Source: Verpa conica (lineage: Eukaryota; Ascomycota; Pezizomycetes; Pezizales; Morchellaceae). From it: 64,000 nucleotides of DNA. The stretch spans positions 248,001 to 312,000 of the forward strand of contig JAUFSD010000020.1 in assembly GCA_033030425.1 (NCBI GenBank). Reading direction: 5' to 3'. Below are positions 33,966 through 43,916 of this stretch, one piece after another. The first letter of the stretch is position 1; each line of letters opens with the position of its first letter. Below the pieces are notes generated by a model that did no database searches, had not been told where the DNA came from, and worked only from the letters and a program-made list of their open reading frames with translations. The translations under genes were made by a program, and so were the position numbers.

Positions 33966-34805
33966 TCAGTCCCCCGGTGCGGTAGTGGGTTCCCACTTGG
34001 TATCGGATATGTATCCGGCGGTGCCATCCACCAGTATAACTCCGTCAGTGTCCGAGATTGGATTCTTGCTTCGCTTTGTAACTTTACTGTAGGATTGAAC
34101 GGACTCCCGGAGTTCATGTATCTGAGCCGGTTGGATTGTGAGTGCTGATGGTGTTTGTAACACCAAAGGTGTCGACATCACTTCTATTGACAAAGCCTTG
34201 TCAGCAATAACATTCGCTGGACTTGCTGTAGAGTTAATTGGGGCCATAAGGTTACCGATGAATGCAGCTCCCAGGTTCGATACGTAGCCCACAGTCCCGT
34301 CTACTAACGCATTACCGACAGTTTTTGATACCACGACTGCCACTGGGGTCTTGGGTTGTTGTGTAGTGTTGTTCGGATTATTGGAGGTTGTCATGAGTTC
34401 TTTCCAACTCGCAAGCTCCTGATACCAGGTTTTGACGTCCTCCGAATGGGCTCCCGGGAACTGTAATACTACATTGCTGCTGAGTTTTGTGTTTGCATTA
34501 ATACCCTATATTACTGAGCCCATCGAGTTTATGGAGATAGGGGTTTGGTGATTATCTTGTGCTGTGCTATGCATATCTTTGCCTTTTCCTTTTCTATCGG
34601 ATTGTCCGGCCACAAATGCCGTGGTGATTATAGACTTCTGCCATTCATCGTTCTTCCTAAGGTTCTCATTTTCCCAGGTAAGGAGTCTGTATTCTGTCTC
34701 TAGAACAATCCTCCTGTCTCGTTCGTCCCTTAGCTCGATAGTAAGTGCCCTGATCTGGTTATTTAAAGATTTGATTTCAGCCTTGTGCTGACGAGTAGAA
34801 GGCAT
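33966..34805 (-). pseudogene. Coiled-coil/VDG family, copy 1
   Basis: Minus-strand gene of 280 codons from ATG at 34805, broken only by one in-frame TAG at 34506-34508. The start aligns with the intact copy at 50488. It has a Glu/Arg/Lys-rich coiled coil (residues 7-65, including NDEWQKSIITTAF against HNEWQKEVIMTTI), then QSDRKGKGKD, then a variable linker. The glycine-rich core TVGNALVDGTVGYVSNLGAA is near residues 150-170. Unlike the other copies, it has a second core-like string near its end (ILVDGTAGYISD). No C-terminal membrane segment is seen. The longer frame to 34883 adds residues upstream that the paralogues lack, so 34805 is preferred. Function unknown. Confidence 0.75.
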
Positions 34806-34883
34806 GGTGATTCCCGGGTGATGAAGTGAGTTAGGATGATATCTGAGACTGGTTGGAAGATTGGGGCTCTGGGATGTAGGCAC

Positions 34884-35192
34884 TCGGGATTAGTCAAATG
34901 TGGGTACTCGGTATATAACCGCTTCTCAAGCGAGGCGCGGCAACACAACAGATCGGTTTACACGACCTACTCGAGAAAGACATACCAATCTACTTTCGAA
35001 GTTATTGAAAGGTACCAATTCGATTGGGTGCGAACCCGACGCCTCTTATATAGGCCAACAACCGACATAATACACACATCACTGTTCACTGGCAAAACCT
35101 ACAACCTGCATGCCCAAGTATCGCCAGGCGAACAACTAATCATAATAGAACTCGAAATGTAAGACATAACGTTCCCAGTCTATCAACATACA
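34884..35192. other. Intergenic, no gene seen
   Basis: Short spacer upstream of copy 1 and downstream of the ankyrin relic. The frame 34836-35162 (+) overlaps the copy 1 leader and is considered a shadow. Confidence 0.4.
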
Positions 35193-35663
35193 CTATCGGT
35201 TAGAAGTGGAATAAGTGACATTATCGAGCCACTGAGAGATTCCATAGGAAGACAAATTATTATCCATAGTGCAGATACTTGTGTTAAGCTTCACCCTATC
35301 CGGAAGGGTCTCACACTTTACTCCAATACTCTCAAGCCGCTTCAAGAGAGTATATCTACCATTCACAGCAGCAAATTCCGCGGCGGTAAACCCATTCTTA
35401 TCGAGAGCCGCAGTATTGCAACCCATTTCTATCAACAGATCGATAATCTCCATATGGCCAAGAGCTGCTGCGTGATGCAAGGGGCTCATGCCGCCGTGCC
35501 CCAGTACCGTCTCGTTAGGATCTGCACCCTTTTCCAATAGGATCTTAACTAATCCCTTATTCCCGCTCACTACAGCTATCGATAATGGAGTAAGCCCAGC
35601 CTTACTCTCGGTATTTATATCGGCACCGTTCTTAAGGAGTAATTTGACAGCAATGCAGAATAG
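35193..35663 (-). pseudogene. Ankyrin-repeat gene, 5'-truncated
   Basis: The minus-strand frame encodes about three ankyrin repeats followed by a C-terminal tail and closely resembles the C-terminal half of the intact F-box/ankyrin gene at 46958. Shared blocks include TPLSIAVVSGN against TPASIAVVSGN, and LGHMEIIDLLIE against LGHMKIIDLLIE. Similarity stops near 35660, where the inverted terminus of element copy C begins. The apparent start of the 35193-35690 frame (MFPEWTRTALF) is translated transposon end. No F-box is found on the far side of the element, so the 5' half is lost. Confidence 0.85.
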
Positions 35664-36213
35664 AGCTGTTCTAGTCCATTCAGGGAACATTGCTTATCCA
35701 GCAACTCTTTCTGGCAGACTGGTTCATTCAGGAACGTTCCTGGGTTAACCGGTCCACCAGGGAACGGAATCAAATACCGTATAAGAATCAGTTTACTCAG
35801 GAACGCCCTAGTCCACTCAGGAACAATGCCAGTTTACACAACAAAAACATATTCACAACTGCATCTTTTGGAACTGGAAGATAGAGACTGCAAATAATAA
35901 CTCATAAGGGCTTATTCTTCTATATGGACTATTTTAAGAGTGCTTTCCTGCTACCTGGAAGTCTCCTCATAGATTTATATATGCAGTAGCCCCTCCTAGG
36001 AGGTATGAGATGTGATTAAGAGTGCATTGTATCTAGTTGGCTATACTGATATAGGATAGTACTGGTATCTCTAAGATACTGTACCACTGCTTCTCCAATA
36101 CATAAAAGATGGGTGGTAGTGGTTTTTCCGGTATATAAATCCATTCCCTGGTGGACCGGTCTATCCAGGAACATTCCTAGATAAGCGGCGTTCCCCAATG
36201 GACTAGAACAGCT
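35664..36213. mobile_element. GGAACG TIR element, copy C
   Basis: About 550 bp. The outermost bases agctgttctagtcc and ggactagaacagct are perfect inverted copies. Inward, the left end continues cttatccagcaac and ggaacgttcctgg, and the right end is the reverse complement of accggtccaccagggaatgg-like text. The interior is related to copies A and B in inverted orientation. It truncates the ankyrin gene on its left and lies 20 bases before the membrane-protein fragment on its right. Confidence 0.87.
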
Positions 36214-36232
36214 CGGCGGATGTGTGGTTCGT

Positions 36233-36562
36233 ATGGGCTACGGTCACAGTATCCCCCCGGATAGCGAGATTTTAGTATTTACAATACCTCTAGAGAGTAC
36301 CCTCCGTGAGCACCCCATCAGTCGCATCGAAAACCTTGTTGAGTCGCCTTTGACTCTGGCCAATTGTGCCTGGTTAAATACGTTCATTTTTGTTCTCGGC
36401 GGATATCTCCTCTCAAAGAACCTTCTACCTCTCTTACTTCGCATTGCTATTCACGAAATATCAAATGATGAGCTTCGCAATGTCGCAAACAGTATCAACA
36501 GAAGTCACTTAGGTGCTCTCGGTAGTAGTTTGTATTCAGATAGAAGGTCTCTTCGCTTGTGA
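36233..36562 (+). pseudogene. Membrane-protein fragment
   Basis: The first ATG is at 36233, 20 bases after the transposon edge. The frame reads 109 codons with one strong hydrophobic stretch (CAWLNTFIFVLGGYLL followed by LLPLLLRIAI) and then a polar helix. It resembles the C-terminal portion of a membrane protein whose 5' part may have been cut by element copy C. No family recognised. Confidence 0.35.
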
Positions 36563-38700
36563 GCCTCTCAAGATACCTTTCCTTGCCCCGACAATAATAA
36601 TAAAACTTCAACCAGCTCTACAGCAGACAGAGCAGCGGTGCCAATGGAATTTTACGCTTGTAATGGTTCTCTGGTTGATTAGGATGAATCCCTGTCACCG
36701 CACATGGTTCGGGAATATGGACCAGACAACTATCAAGGAAATGGAACCATAGAGTTCGACGATTGGGATTTTGGTAGTCCCTGTACAGTCAATGACACCC
36801 TCGATACTCTTTTTTGTAGTAGTGTGTTTGATTTCATTGATGCTTTCTGTGGCGGTGAGACAGCAATGGAGATGAGGGAGGTAGCTGGAACAGAGGGGGC
36901 TCTCGGCATCGCGGTATTGGGTAACGCGCGGTAGTATTCTGAACTACCTGAACCCTTCCGGGTCAGTATATCCAAAGTCTCTACAGAGATAACTGAAGAG
37001 CTCCAATATGATTCCAGGACATCATGTGAGGTATAACCAACCCTAACCCTTATTACAGTTATAGTACTAACCGTTCTAGTACTCAGCCACTGTTGAACAC
37101 CCGCGAGGCCCCTCGAAGTTCCTATCATTGGAATCATTTCAAGGCCCAGGAGGTCATGGTCTTGACGGTTCATTGGTAGTAAAGCCCTGTGACAAGGTCC
37201 TCTTTGTCACTTCTTACCCACTCAGACTACCGCTACAAGATCCGTTGTTCCTACATCTACATCTCCTCATCAGCAGGCTGGGGGTAAAGGAAGCTGCCGC
37301 TGGATTCCCCACAATGGCTTATGATTGCGATTGTATCTACGGAACAGACATTAGTCACTATAGTCTGGAGCGGAGGTCCACGGGTCAAGAATGTATGAAG
37401 CCTGGATCCTCATCTAGAGCTGGAGGGGCCGATTCGAAGTACAGAGCTCCGGCGGGTACATCGGTAACTTCTTCAAGACTGCCGTTGCTTCAGGATCGAT
37501 ATAATGAAACATCTGTATATTGCCTATTTGGGATATCTTGATAGTTCCTAGTAGCTATCCGCGAGCAACCGCCATGATTAGTAAGTTCAGACATATAAAA
37601 AATCTGTAACTATGTTTACTGTGCAATTCTTAAGTTTTAAAGGTTTCTCGGGGGTGCTGAGCTATGCAATAGCTCGGTGAGTAAGACCGGTTGATGTGAA
37701 GATGTGCTAACCGGAGATATAAAGACTGATGAAGGAGAGCTGGAACGTATGACGAGTAAAATGGAATTAGATTGATCTATCGGTTGACCTTAATCTTCTT
37801 AGATTGGGATTTGTGTGGATTTCGATCATGAACAGTCCTATAATATATCGATACAGCTACATATTTAGTGTAGTACATACCTTATTTTCCAAACCACAAT
37901 GGCATTATATATTCAACTATAATGCCTTGAAGCTCTAAAGTCAGATATTGGTGGGTGCATAATTAATTCATGTTACGTTTGCGGCAGGTCGGGGGCGCTA
38001 AGTCAAACCGGGCATCATAGGCAAGGCCTAGCCTAGCACAGGACAGGAGAAACCTTATAAATTATCACCATAATCTCTGCGAGGGATGATACAAACCCAG
38101 CCCGACATATAGAATGGTCGGTTACCTTATTTTAGGTACCATTCATGACCTGCGAACATTTAAAACCATCCGAGGCCCTTGAAGAATCTTAAAATTAGAC
38201 TGATCACGTCTGTTTGTCCCTCAGCAGCCAGAGAAAGCTGCCTCGGTGACTATCCAATACCTCTTCTGTTGTTCAGTACAATGTTAAGTGATCCTACAGT
38301 CCCTAATGTCCCACGCCGTCCTACACTGCTTCTCATAGTCTCATACACCCTTCCATCGCCGGGGACGGATACTGCCTGTACTTTCGGCCGACAAGATCAA
38401 GGAATCTCTTTTTTAACTAGACCTAGACCAGTAGATCCTTTGTAGTCAGTCCATAGTGTTGAAGGAACGCCGCCATCTGTCCGATATAATAGTTGTCGGG
38501 AGCTGATTCATATCACAAGCTCCACCGATAACCTTTGTCTCAAGTGAAGAAATAACTAGCTAGCTTTATATTACATGAATGTACTCAGGTAGTAATGGGG
38601 AGTGAATTGTTTAATACACCACTTTAAGTAAAGATAAAGCTACGACGCACTATGCTTACTTTGATGTAGTGCGGATCATTAGCTATCACTCGGATTACCA
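36563..38700. other. Intergenic or gene relic, unresolved
   Basis: Open frames occur on both strands (36704-36934 +, 36733-37173 -, 37128-37541 +, 38179-38445 +). The plus frames have some protein-like text (FDFIDAFCGGETAMEMREVA), but the 37128 frame needs a TTG start and the pieces do not join. A telomere-like string accaaccctaaccc is at about 37037. No product can be assigned. Confidence 0.35.
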
Positions 38701-39100
38701 TGACATTGTCTTATTGCAGATGCTTCCTAATAAGGATAGCTGATAGGCGGTTTCATATATGAGTCACGTGGTTTTCCTATTTGCTAGGTTTGAGGATCCA
38801 GGTAAAAGGCATACCATATGAGGGTTTAGGGTTTTCTCTTTCAGAGCATATATCGATAGATCTCTCTATCTCTTTTAGACAATCAATTCAGCAGGTTATT
38901 ACCACATGTCTTATTGCAGATGCTCCCTAAACAGGATAGCCGATGGGAGTTTTATAAATGAGTCACGTGTTGCTCTATATTGATCTGTTTGAGGATCCAG
39001 GCAAGGTATCCAATATTTTAGGGTTTAGCATTCTCTCTTTTCAATCATATAACGTTAGATCTCTCCATTTCATTCAGATAATCGATTCAGCACCTTTTAC
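38701..39100 (+). repeat. 200-bp tandem duplication
   Basis: Two direct copies with a period of exactly 200 bases. For example tgtcttattgcagatgct is at 38707 and 38907, atgagtcacgtg is at about 38758 and 38958, and gtttgaggatccagg is at about 38788 and 38988. The copies have diverged by roughly a fifth. Non-coding. Confidence 0.88.
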
Positions 39101-41059
39101 TTCATATCTTACTTTACATGGGTGTTATTTATTATATTTAATGAGTGCTTCAGGTGATGCCTCATGCGATTTAGGATACTCCGTTGATACTGTAATACAG
39201 TAGGATATGTTAAGATGACAGTGTCAGGTTCCCCGAAACTAATGACTTCAGTTGAATTCTATATCTTGTACCCAGGCCCCAGTAGGTCTACCATGTCTCA
39301 TGATTGAGCGCTTAGATATCTACAGTGTACAGCAATGTAACCTAAACTATATGCCAGTAGGTTGTGTTTGCGACCACACCAGCTCTACGAGGTACCATTC
39401 TTCCCCGAGATTCTTCCACCCGCCTGCCTCGTATATCCTTTGCAGTCCACCCCGCATAACAAACAACAGTGTACCTAGCTCCGCTGCTATTCTTGCCTGA
39501 ATACGTATACACCCACATCCCAATAGTTTCCACAACCCTACCTGTTGCACCGTCACCTCCACCCCCGACTCTTCTTCCAACTCGATTATGTTCCAGAAAA
39601 TAGTAACTGTGAGCATTACATCTACTACCCATATCCATGTCACGATTGGAAGAGAGGTGCAAAGTAACCCTATGAGTCATGAATATATAATCCGGATTGG
39701 GAGTGTCCATTTTGCACAGTGATTCTGAAAATTCACTTCTAAAGCACACCGAGGGCAGTCTCATAGAAAGCCGTGGTTCGTAGGTATTATATCCTGCCTT
39801 CTCTCTAGTCTCATTTTAATGTGGAAGCTCCTCGGGGAGGAAGTACTTCAGTCATAGCTTGCCGTTGGTCGTCGTCCAAGCTCCCCCTCCTTCTCAAAGA
39901 TGATGTTATATAATCCTATGCTATATTGACATTCCCCAACCCCAAACTAATTTATATAGGAGATGAGATAGAAGAATGTAGGATGAGAGGTAATTGTATT
40001 CATTCGGGTCACAATAAACCACTACATTATGAATATCCTCCTAAACTGCATCACGACGTATCACCCGGATCTAGACAGCGATTTTGGGCTCTCGCAGACC
40101 CCTGAATGTTCCAAGTGGTGTTACTTATAGAGAGATGGTGCAGATACTATTATTGAAAAGCGATTCCCTTAAATGCGTGGATAGTCATGAGTAATATTTC
40201 AAGCTGTATAATTAAATTAACTCAGTATGATATTGCGGTGCATGTTATGTTTGATCTATTTTCTAATTTACACAGAGAGACTTGAACTAGAGAGTTTAAT
40301 GAATAATATTATATTCCTTGAAACCTGCTCATTCTTCTACACTTCCTTGGTATAGCTACTACTGTCCACCGCCTTATGGCAAAAGCCCCTGTTCAGCTGG
40401 GTAACCCGCCCAAACTTCTTTTTACGCTCGATTCGAGCGGCCTGAACAGAAATTACTATTCCAACCCACACCTCCTTTTTTACCTGCGTCGACTTCTTTT
40501 AAGTTTTCATCTTCCCACATCAACACCCCCCACCTGGTCTCTAACAACATTGCACATTCCTTTTGTTAAGTATTAGCCATGTATCAGGATCTGAGTCAAA
40601 TCGTAACTATCAATAGGAGAAGCCGCCTGTAGATACACAACGATATAGAACCTGCACACTGACCCGGAAGATGTCGAGCGGATAGCGAGTGTAACCGAGG
40701 ATGTTTCCCACAAGTACGGTATGTATACAGTAGTCCTAGCCGAGAGTTCCTTATTGAAACGTTGAAAGAGGGAACGTACTAAGTCTCTCAAAATGAATCA
40801 GATACTGGGCCAGGCGAGGACACAATCGAGGTGACTGCCAGGAGAGGTCAGACGCTCAATAAAGAAGAGGGCATAGAGCAGGATATGAGGGAGAAGGGAT
40901 TCGAGATTCCATGTTCTTTCCATCCCTACTCCATTTGGAATATTATTGGTCAGATTAAATAAGCTGACAGACTTACCGATACTAGGTAGCTCTCTCTTCG
41001 GTGGAACTAGCTGATTGCTAGAAGGGTACACAGGCGGAGTGGACGAGACAAGGACATTT
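39101..41059. other. Intergenic, no gene seen
   Basis: Overlapping minus-strand frames at 39342-39764 and 39347-39643 occupy a GC-richer patch. The second has protein-like text (TIFWNIIELEEESGVEV) but needs a GTG start. The frame 40798-41082 (-) is a shadow of purine-rich DNA. No gene can be supported. Confidence 0.4.
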
Positions 41060-41224
41060 ACATCAAATATGGAGAAGATCATTAGCGGTTAAGTATAAGG
41101 AGTGAATAATTACAACTGGAGAAAAGATACGATTAGTTTCTATGAATCATAATAACATATCGATAGCCTAAAATTGAAACATGCTGCCAATAATAAGAAA
41201 AAAAATAGATACGGCCGGGCAGAA

Positions 41225-41765
41225 ACTCATTAGTGACTAAGACTAGGGGATATATACCTATTACAAGGAGATTAATTAGGGGCTAAAAATGAGAAAGATA
41301 TAGGTATAACCGCGAAAAAGAAGCAGTTACCGGCTAAGAATAAGAAAAGCATAAACTATAGAAGAAAAATACCAGATGCTATAAATAAGGAAAGTAAAAA
41401 TATAACAAGGGAAAGAATTAGCGGTTAAAAATGAAGCACACAGAAATCTAACAAGGGGAAGGCAGTATTGGCGGTTAATAATGATGAAGATATAGAGATG
41501 AATGGGGAAACGAAAACATTAGCGACTAGAAATGAGGAAGATATAGATATAACTGGTGAAATGCAGAAATCGTGATTAGAAATTAGGGAGGTATAAATAC
41601 AACTGGAGAGAAGCAGAAATTAGCGACTAGAAATAATGGGGGTATTGAAATAAGAAGGGAAGGGGGGGAATTAGTGACTGGTAATGAAATTGAAGATATG
41701 ACTGGGGAAAGAAGACTCTTATCTGCTAACAATGAGGAAAGAATAAGTATAACTGTAGAGATCAC
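41225..41765 (+). repeat. Degenerate minisatellite, about 50-bp unit
   Basis: The marker ttagcgacta or a variant recurs at about 41229, 41274, 41329, 41373, 41418, 41470, 41519, 41571, 41623, 41671 and 41721, a spacing of 44-55 bases. The unit is roughly ttagcgactagaaatgagg, then agatatagatataactgggg, then a purine-rich tail. Older, more decayed units may extend left to about 41070. The frame 41583-41912 (-) is an artefact of this array. Confidence 0.85.
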
Positions 41766-42209
41766 AATGATTAAGAGTATTCGGGGATCGAATAGCAGCA
41801 ATCCACTACCGGGTACAAATATATACGCATGCGATAGAAGGTACTGGGACCGGGCGTGAGAGGGTTGTGGGAGAGAACTTGAGCGATAATCCCGCTTAGA
41901 TAGTTTTAGCACCGGCTTATATCGAACTCTATATCACAATATCAGAAAACTAGGTATTTGCATCCGGGAATGTTTTGAACTCATACCAGAGAGAAGAGCC
42001 TGGAGAATCATTGATTTCTCACCAGGTGTGAGAACGGGCAAGTAATAACGGTCCCCAAACTGTTCAAATACTTCCCCAACACCCCCTAAGAAATTTTATC
42101 CGCTTTATGAGATCCAAAGAGGAGAAGCAGTGAGCCTGTGAGATGGACAAGCGGGGGTCCTATGACACCCCACCTGTCCGCTGATGTCTTTATTGCTGAG
42201 TTGAGCATG
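41766..42209. other. Intergenic, no gene seen
   Basis: Nothing supportable between the minisatellite and element copy B. Confidence 0.4.
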
Positions 42210-42701
42210 CCCTAGTCCATTGGGGGAACGCCGCTTATCAAGGAACGTTCGTGAATAGACCGGCTCACCAGTAAACGGTTTATTATACCGGAGATACAAC
42301 CACCATCTATAGATTTTGGTATGGGGGGCAGTTGCAGAGTACCTAGAGATGCTAGTACCATCTTATAATTCTCTAACTATATACTATGCCTCTTTAACCC
42401 ATATATCATACCTATTGAGATAGGCTACTGCATTCGTAAGCCCAGCGGTGAAAGGGACTCTCAGTCAGCAGAGAATCATTGTTGAGTAACAGTATGTGGG
42501 GGATAAGCTCTCATGAATCATTGTACAGAGCCTCTAGACTGTGGGGCCATAATATGTAAATAAAGGAGTATTTTTGTTGAGTAGACTAGCAGTGTTCCTG
42601 GGTGGACTGGCCCTTGTACGGTATATGATTCTGTTCCCTGGTGGACCGGTTTATCCAGGAACGCTCCTGGATAAGCGGTGTTCCCCAATGGACTAGAACA
42701 A
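42210..42701. mobile_element. GGAACG TIR element, copy B
   Basis: About 490 bp. The left end ctagtccattgggggaacgc faces the right end ccccaatggactagaaca. The right terminus shows the full set of sub-repeats (in reverse complement ggaacaccgc, ggagcgttcctgg, ggaacagaatc, ggaacactgc). The interior is co-linear with copy A. Its right end supplies the last codons of the truncated membrane protein on the minus strand. Confidence 0.9.
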
Positions 42702-43125
42702 GCACAAGCCAAGAGATAAGAGCGACCTCCGAGGACTTAGACGAAACAGCCACTACACCCAGAGCCAGTAAACACCAGTTGCACCAGCGATAGTACGTCG
42801 CTGAGCAGTGCGAGAGTACATGCAGGGTGGCATGGATAATAGAGTCTAATGAGATTGCAACCGTGGTTGTAACTCGAAGCTGAACAGGTTTCGTAACAGA
42901 TCCCGGATACGTTTCGAAAACCTGCACCATCATTGATGATACATAGAATACGGCCAGGAGGATGTTGGTGATTATGGTGACGTAAATAGTCCTATAAAAC
43001 TGTATTCTATATTTGACCCATGGGCTGTTTTTGAGGACTCTCTCTTTGTATTCCGCCTCGCTTGACAACAATTCTGCAACGGCTTGTATAAGGCTCTCAC
43101 TTATATTCCATGAGTATCAGAGCTA
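42702..43125 (-). pseudogene. Multi-pass membrane protein, 3'-truncated
   Basis: The minus frame is open from about 43125 and encodes a protein with about three or four hydrophobic segments: YVTIITNILLAVFYVSSMMV, a stretch around ISLDSIIHATLHVL, and WCLLALGVVAV followed by LISWLVLVLV. No ATG is near the left limit (a TTG lies at 43071), so an upstream exon is missing or spliced. The genuine sequence ends at 42702, where the frame enters the terminus of element copy B and picks up about 37 transposon-encoded residues before a stop at 42586. No family recognised. It lies downstream of family copy 2 on the same strand. Confidence 0.5.
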
Positions 43126-43356
43126 ACTTTCTTATGGGATATCTTACCGATTAAGCTGACTAGGGTACTTTAGAAAACTTTTCATCTGCTCTATTGCTGC
43201 TACTAGTCGGTCTCCTCTCTGCCCTGGGAGCCAGAGTGTTAGTGGTGTCGAATCTCCAGATGGTGCGGTTGATTCCATTATTGACTTTTTGTTTTAGGAT
43301 GAGATAACTTTGAGTGGTACGTTCAGGGATAAACTGTCATTTAGGACAGGTAACGT

Positions 43357-43916
43357 TCATTCCGAGTGCTCAACCATGACTGAAAAACACGTGCCAATAG
43401 ACTTATCCACCAACGCATTACCGATAGTTTCTGATACCACGACTGCCACTGGGGTTCCTACTTGTTGCGTAGTGATGTTCATATTATTGGAGCTTTTGAT
43501 GAGTTCTTTCCGACTCGCAAGCTCCTGATAACTGTTTTGGGCGTCCTCCGCATGGGCTTTCAGGGGCTGTGATACTCCATTGTTGATGGACGTTGTATTT
43601 GCATTGATGGCCGTTGTTACTGGGCCGATCGAGTTTATGGGGTAGTGCTTCGGTGACAATCTTGTGCTGTGGTATGCACATCCTTACTTCTCCCTTTCTA
43701 TCAGATTGTCCGGCTACCAATACCATGGTAATTATAGAGTTTTGCCATTCATCGTTTTTTCTGAGATCCTCATTCCCCTGCGCTAAGAACGGGCACTCGG
43801 CGCCCTTTGTCTGGGATGATCCACAGGCCTCTTTCGTCTTTTAACCCGCTGGTAAGCACCCTAATTTGGTCCTTCGGAGAATTCGTTTCAGTCTTGTGCT
43901 AACAAGTAGGAGTCAT
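43357..43916 (-). pseudogene. Coiled-coil/VDG family, copy 2, heavily decayed
   Basis: The start aligns with copy 1: ATG at 43916, then HKTE and DQIRVL against HKAE and NQIRAL. Several stops and frame changes follow. Codon 6, CAG in copy 1 (34790-34788), is TAG here (43901-43899), and the codon before it has changed from CGT to TGT, both C-to-T changes. A later open part (43659-43357) matches copy 1 well (NSYQELASRKELIKSSNN, then PVAVVVSETIGNALVD) before the core breaks down. No C-terminal part is recognisable. Confidence 0.72.

Noticed and set aside
35269..35748. Plus-strand frames over the ankyrin relic
   Set aside because: Antisense shadows; the minus strand carries clear ankyrin repeats and a paralogue.
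37128..37541. 137-codon plus-strand frame
   Set aside because: Needs a TTG start and conflicts with frames on the other strand; no domain recognised.
41225..41765. CRISPR-like array
   Set aside because: The spacing is regular, but the repeats are diverged and the between-repeat sequence is also repeated; the context is fungal. It is a minisatellite.
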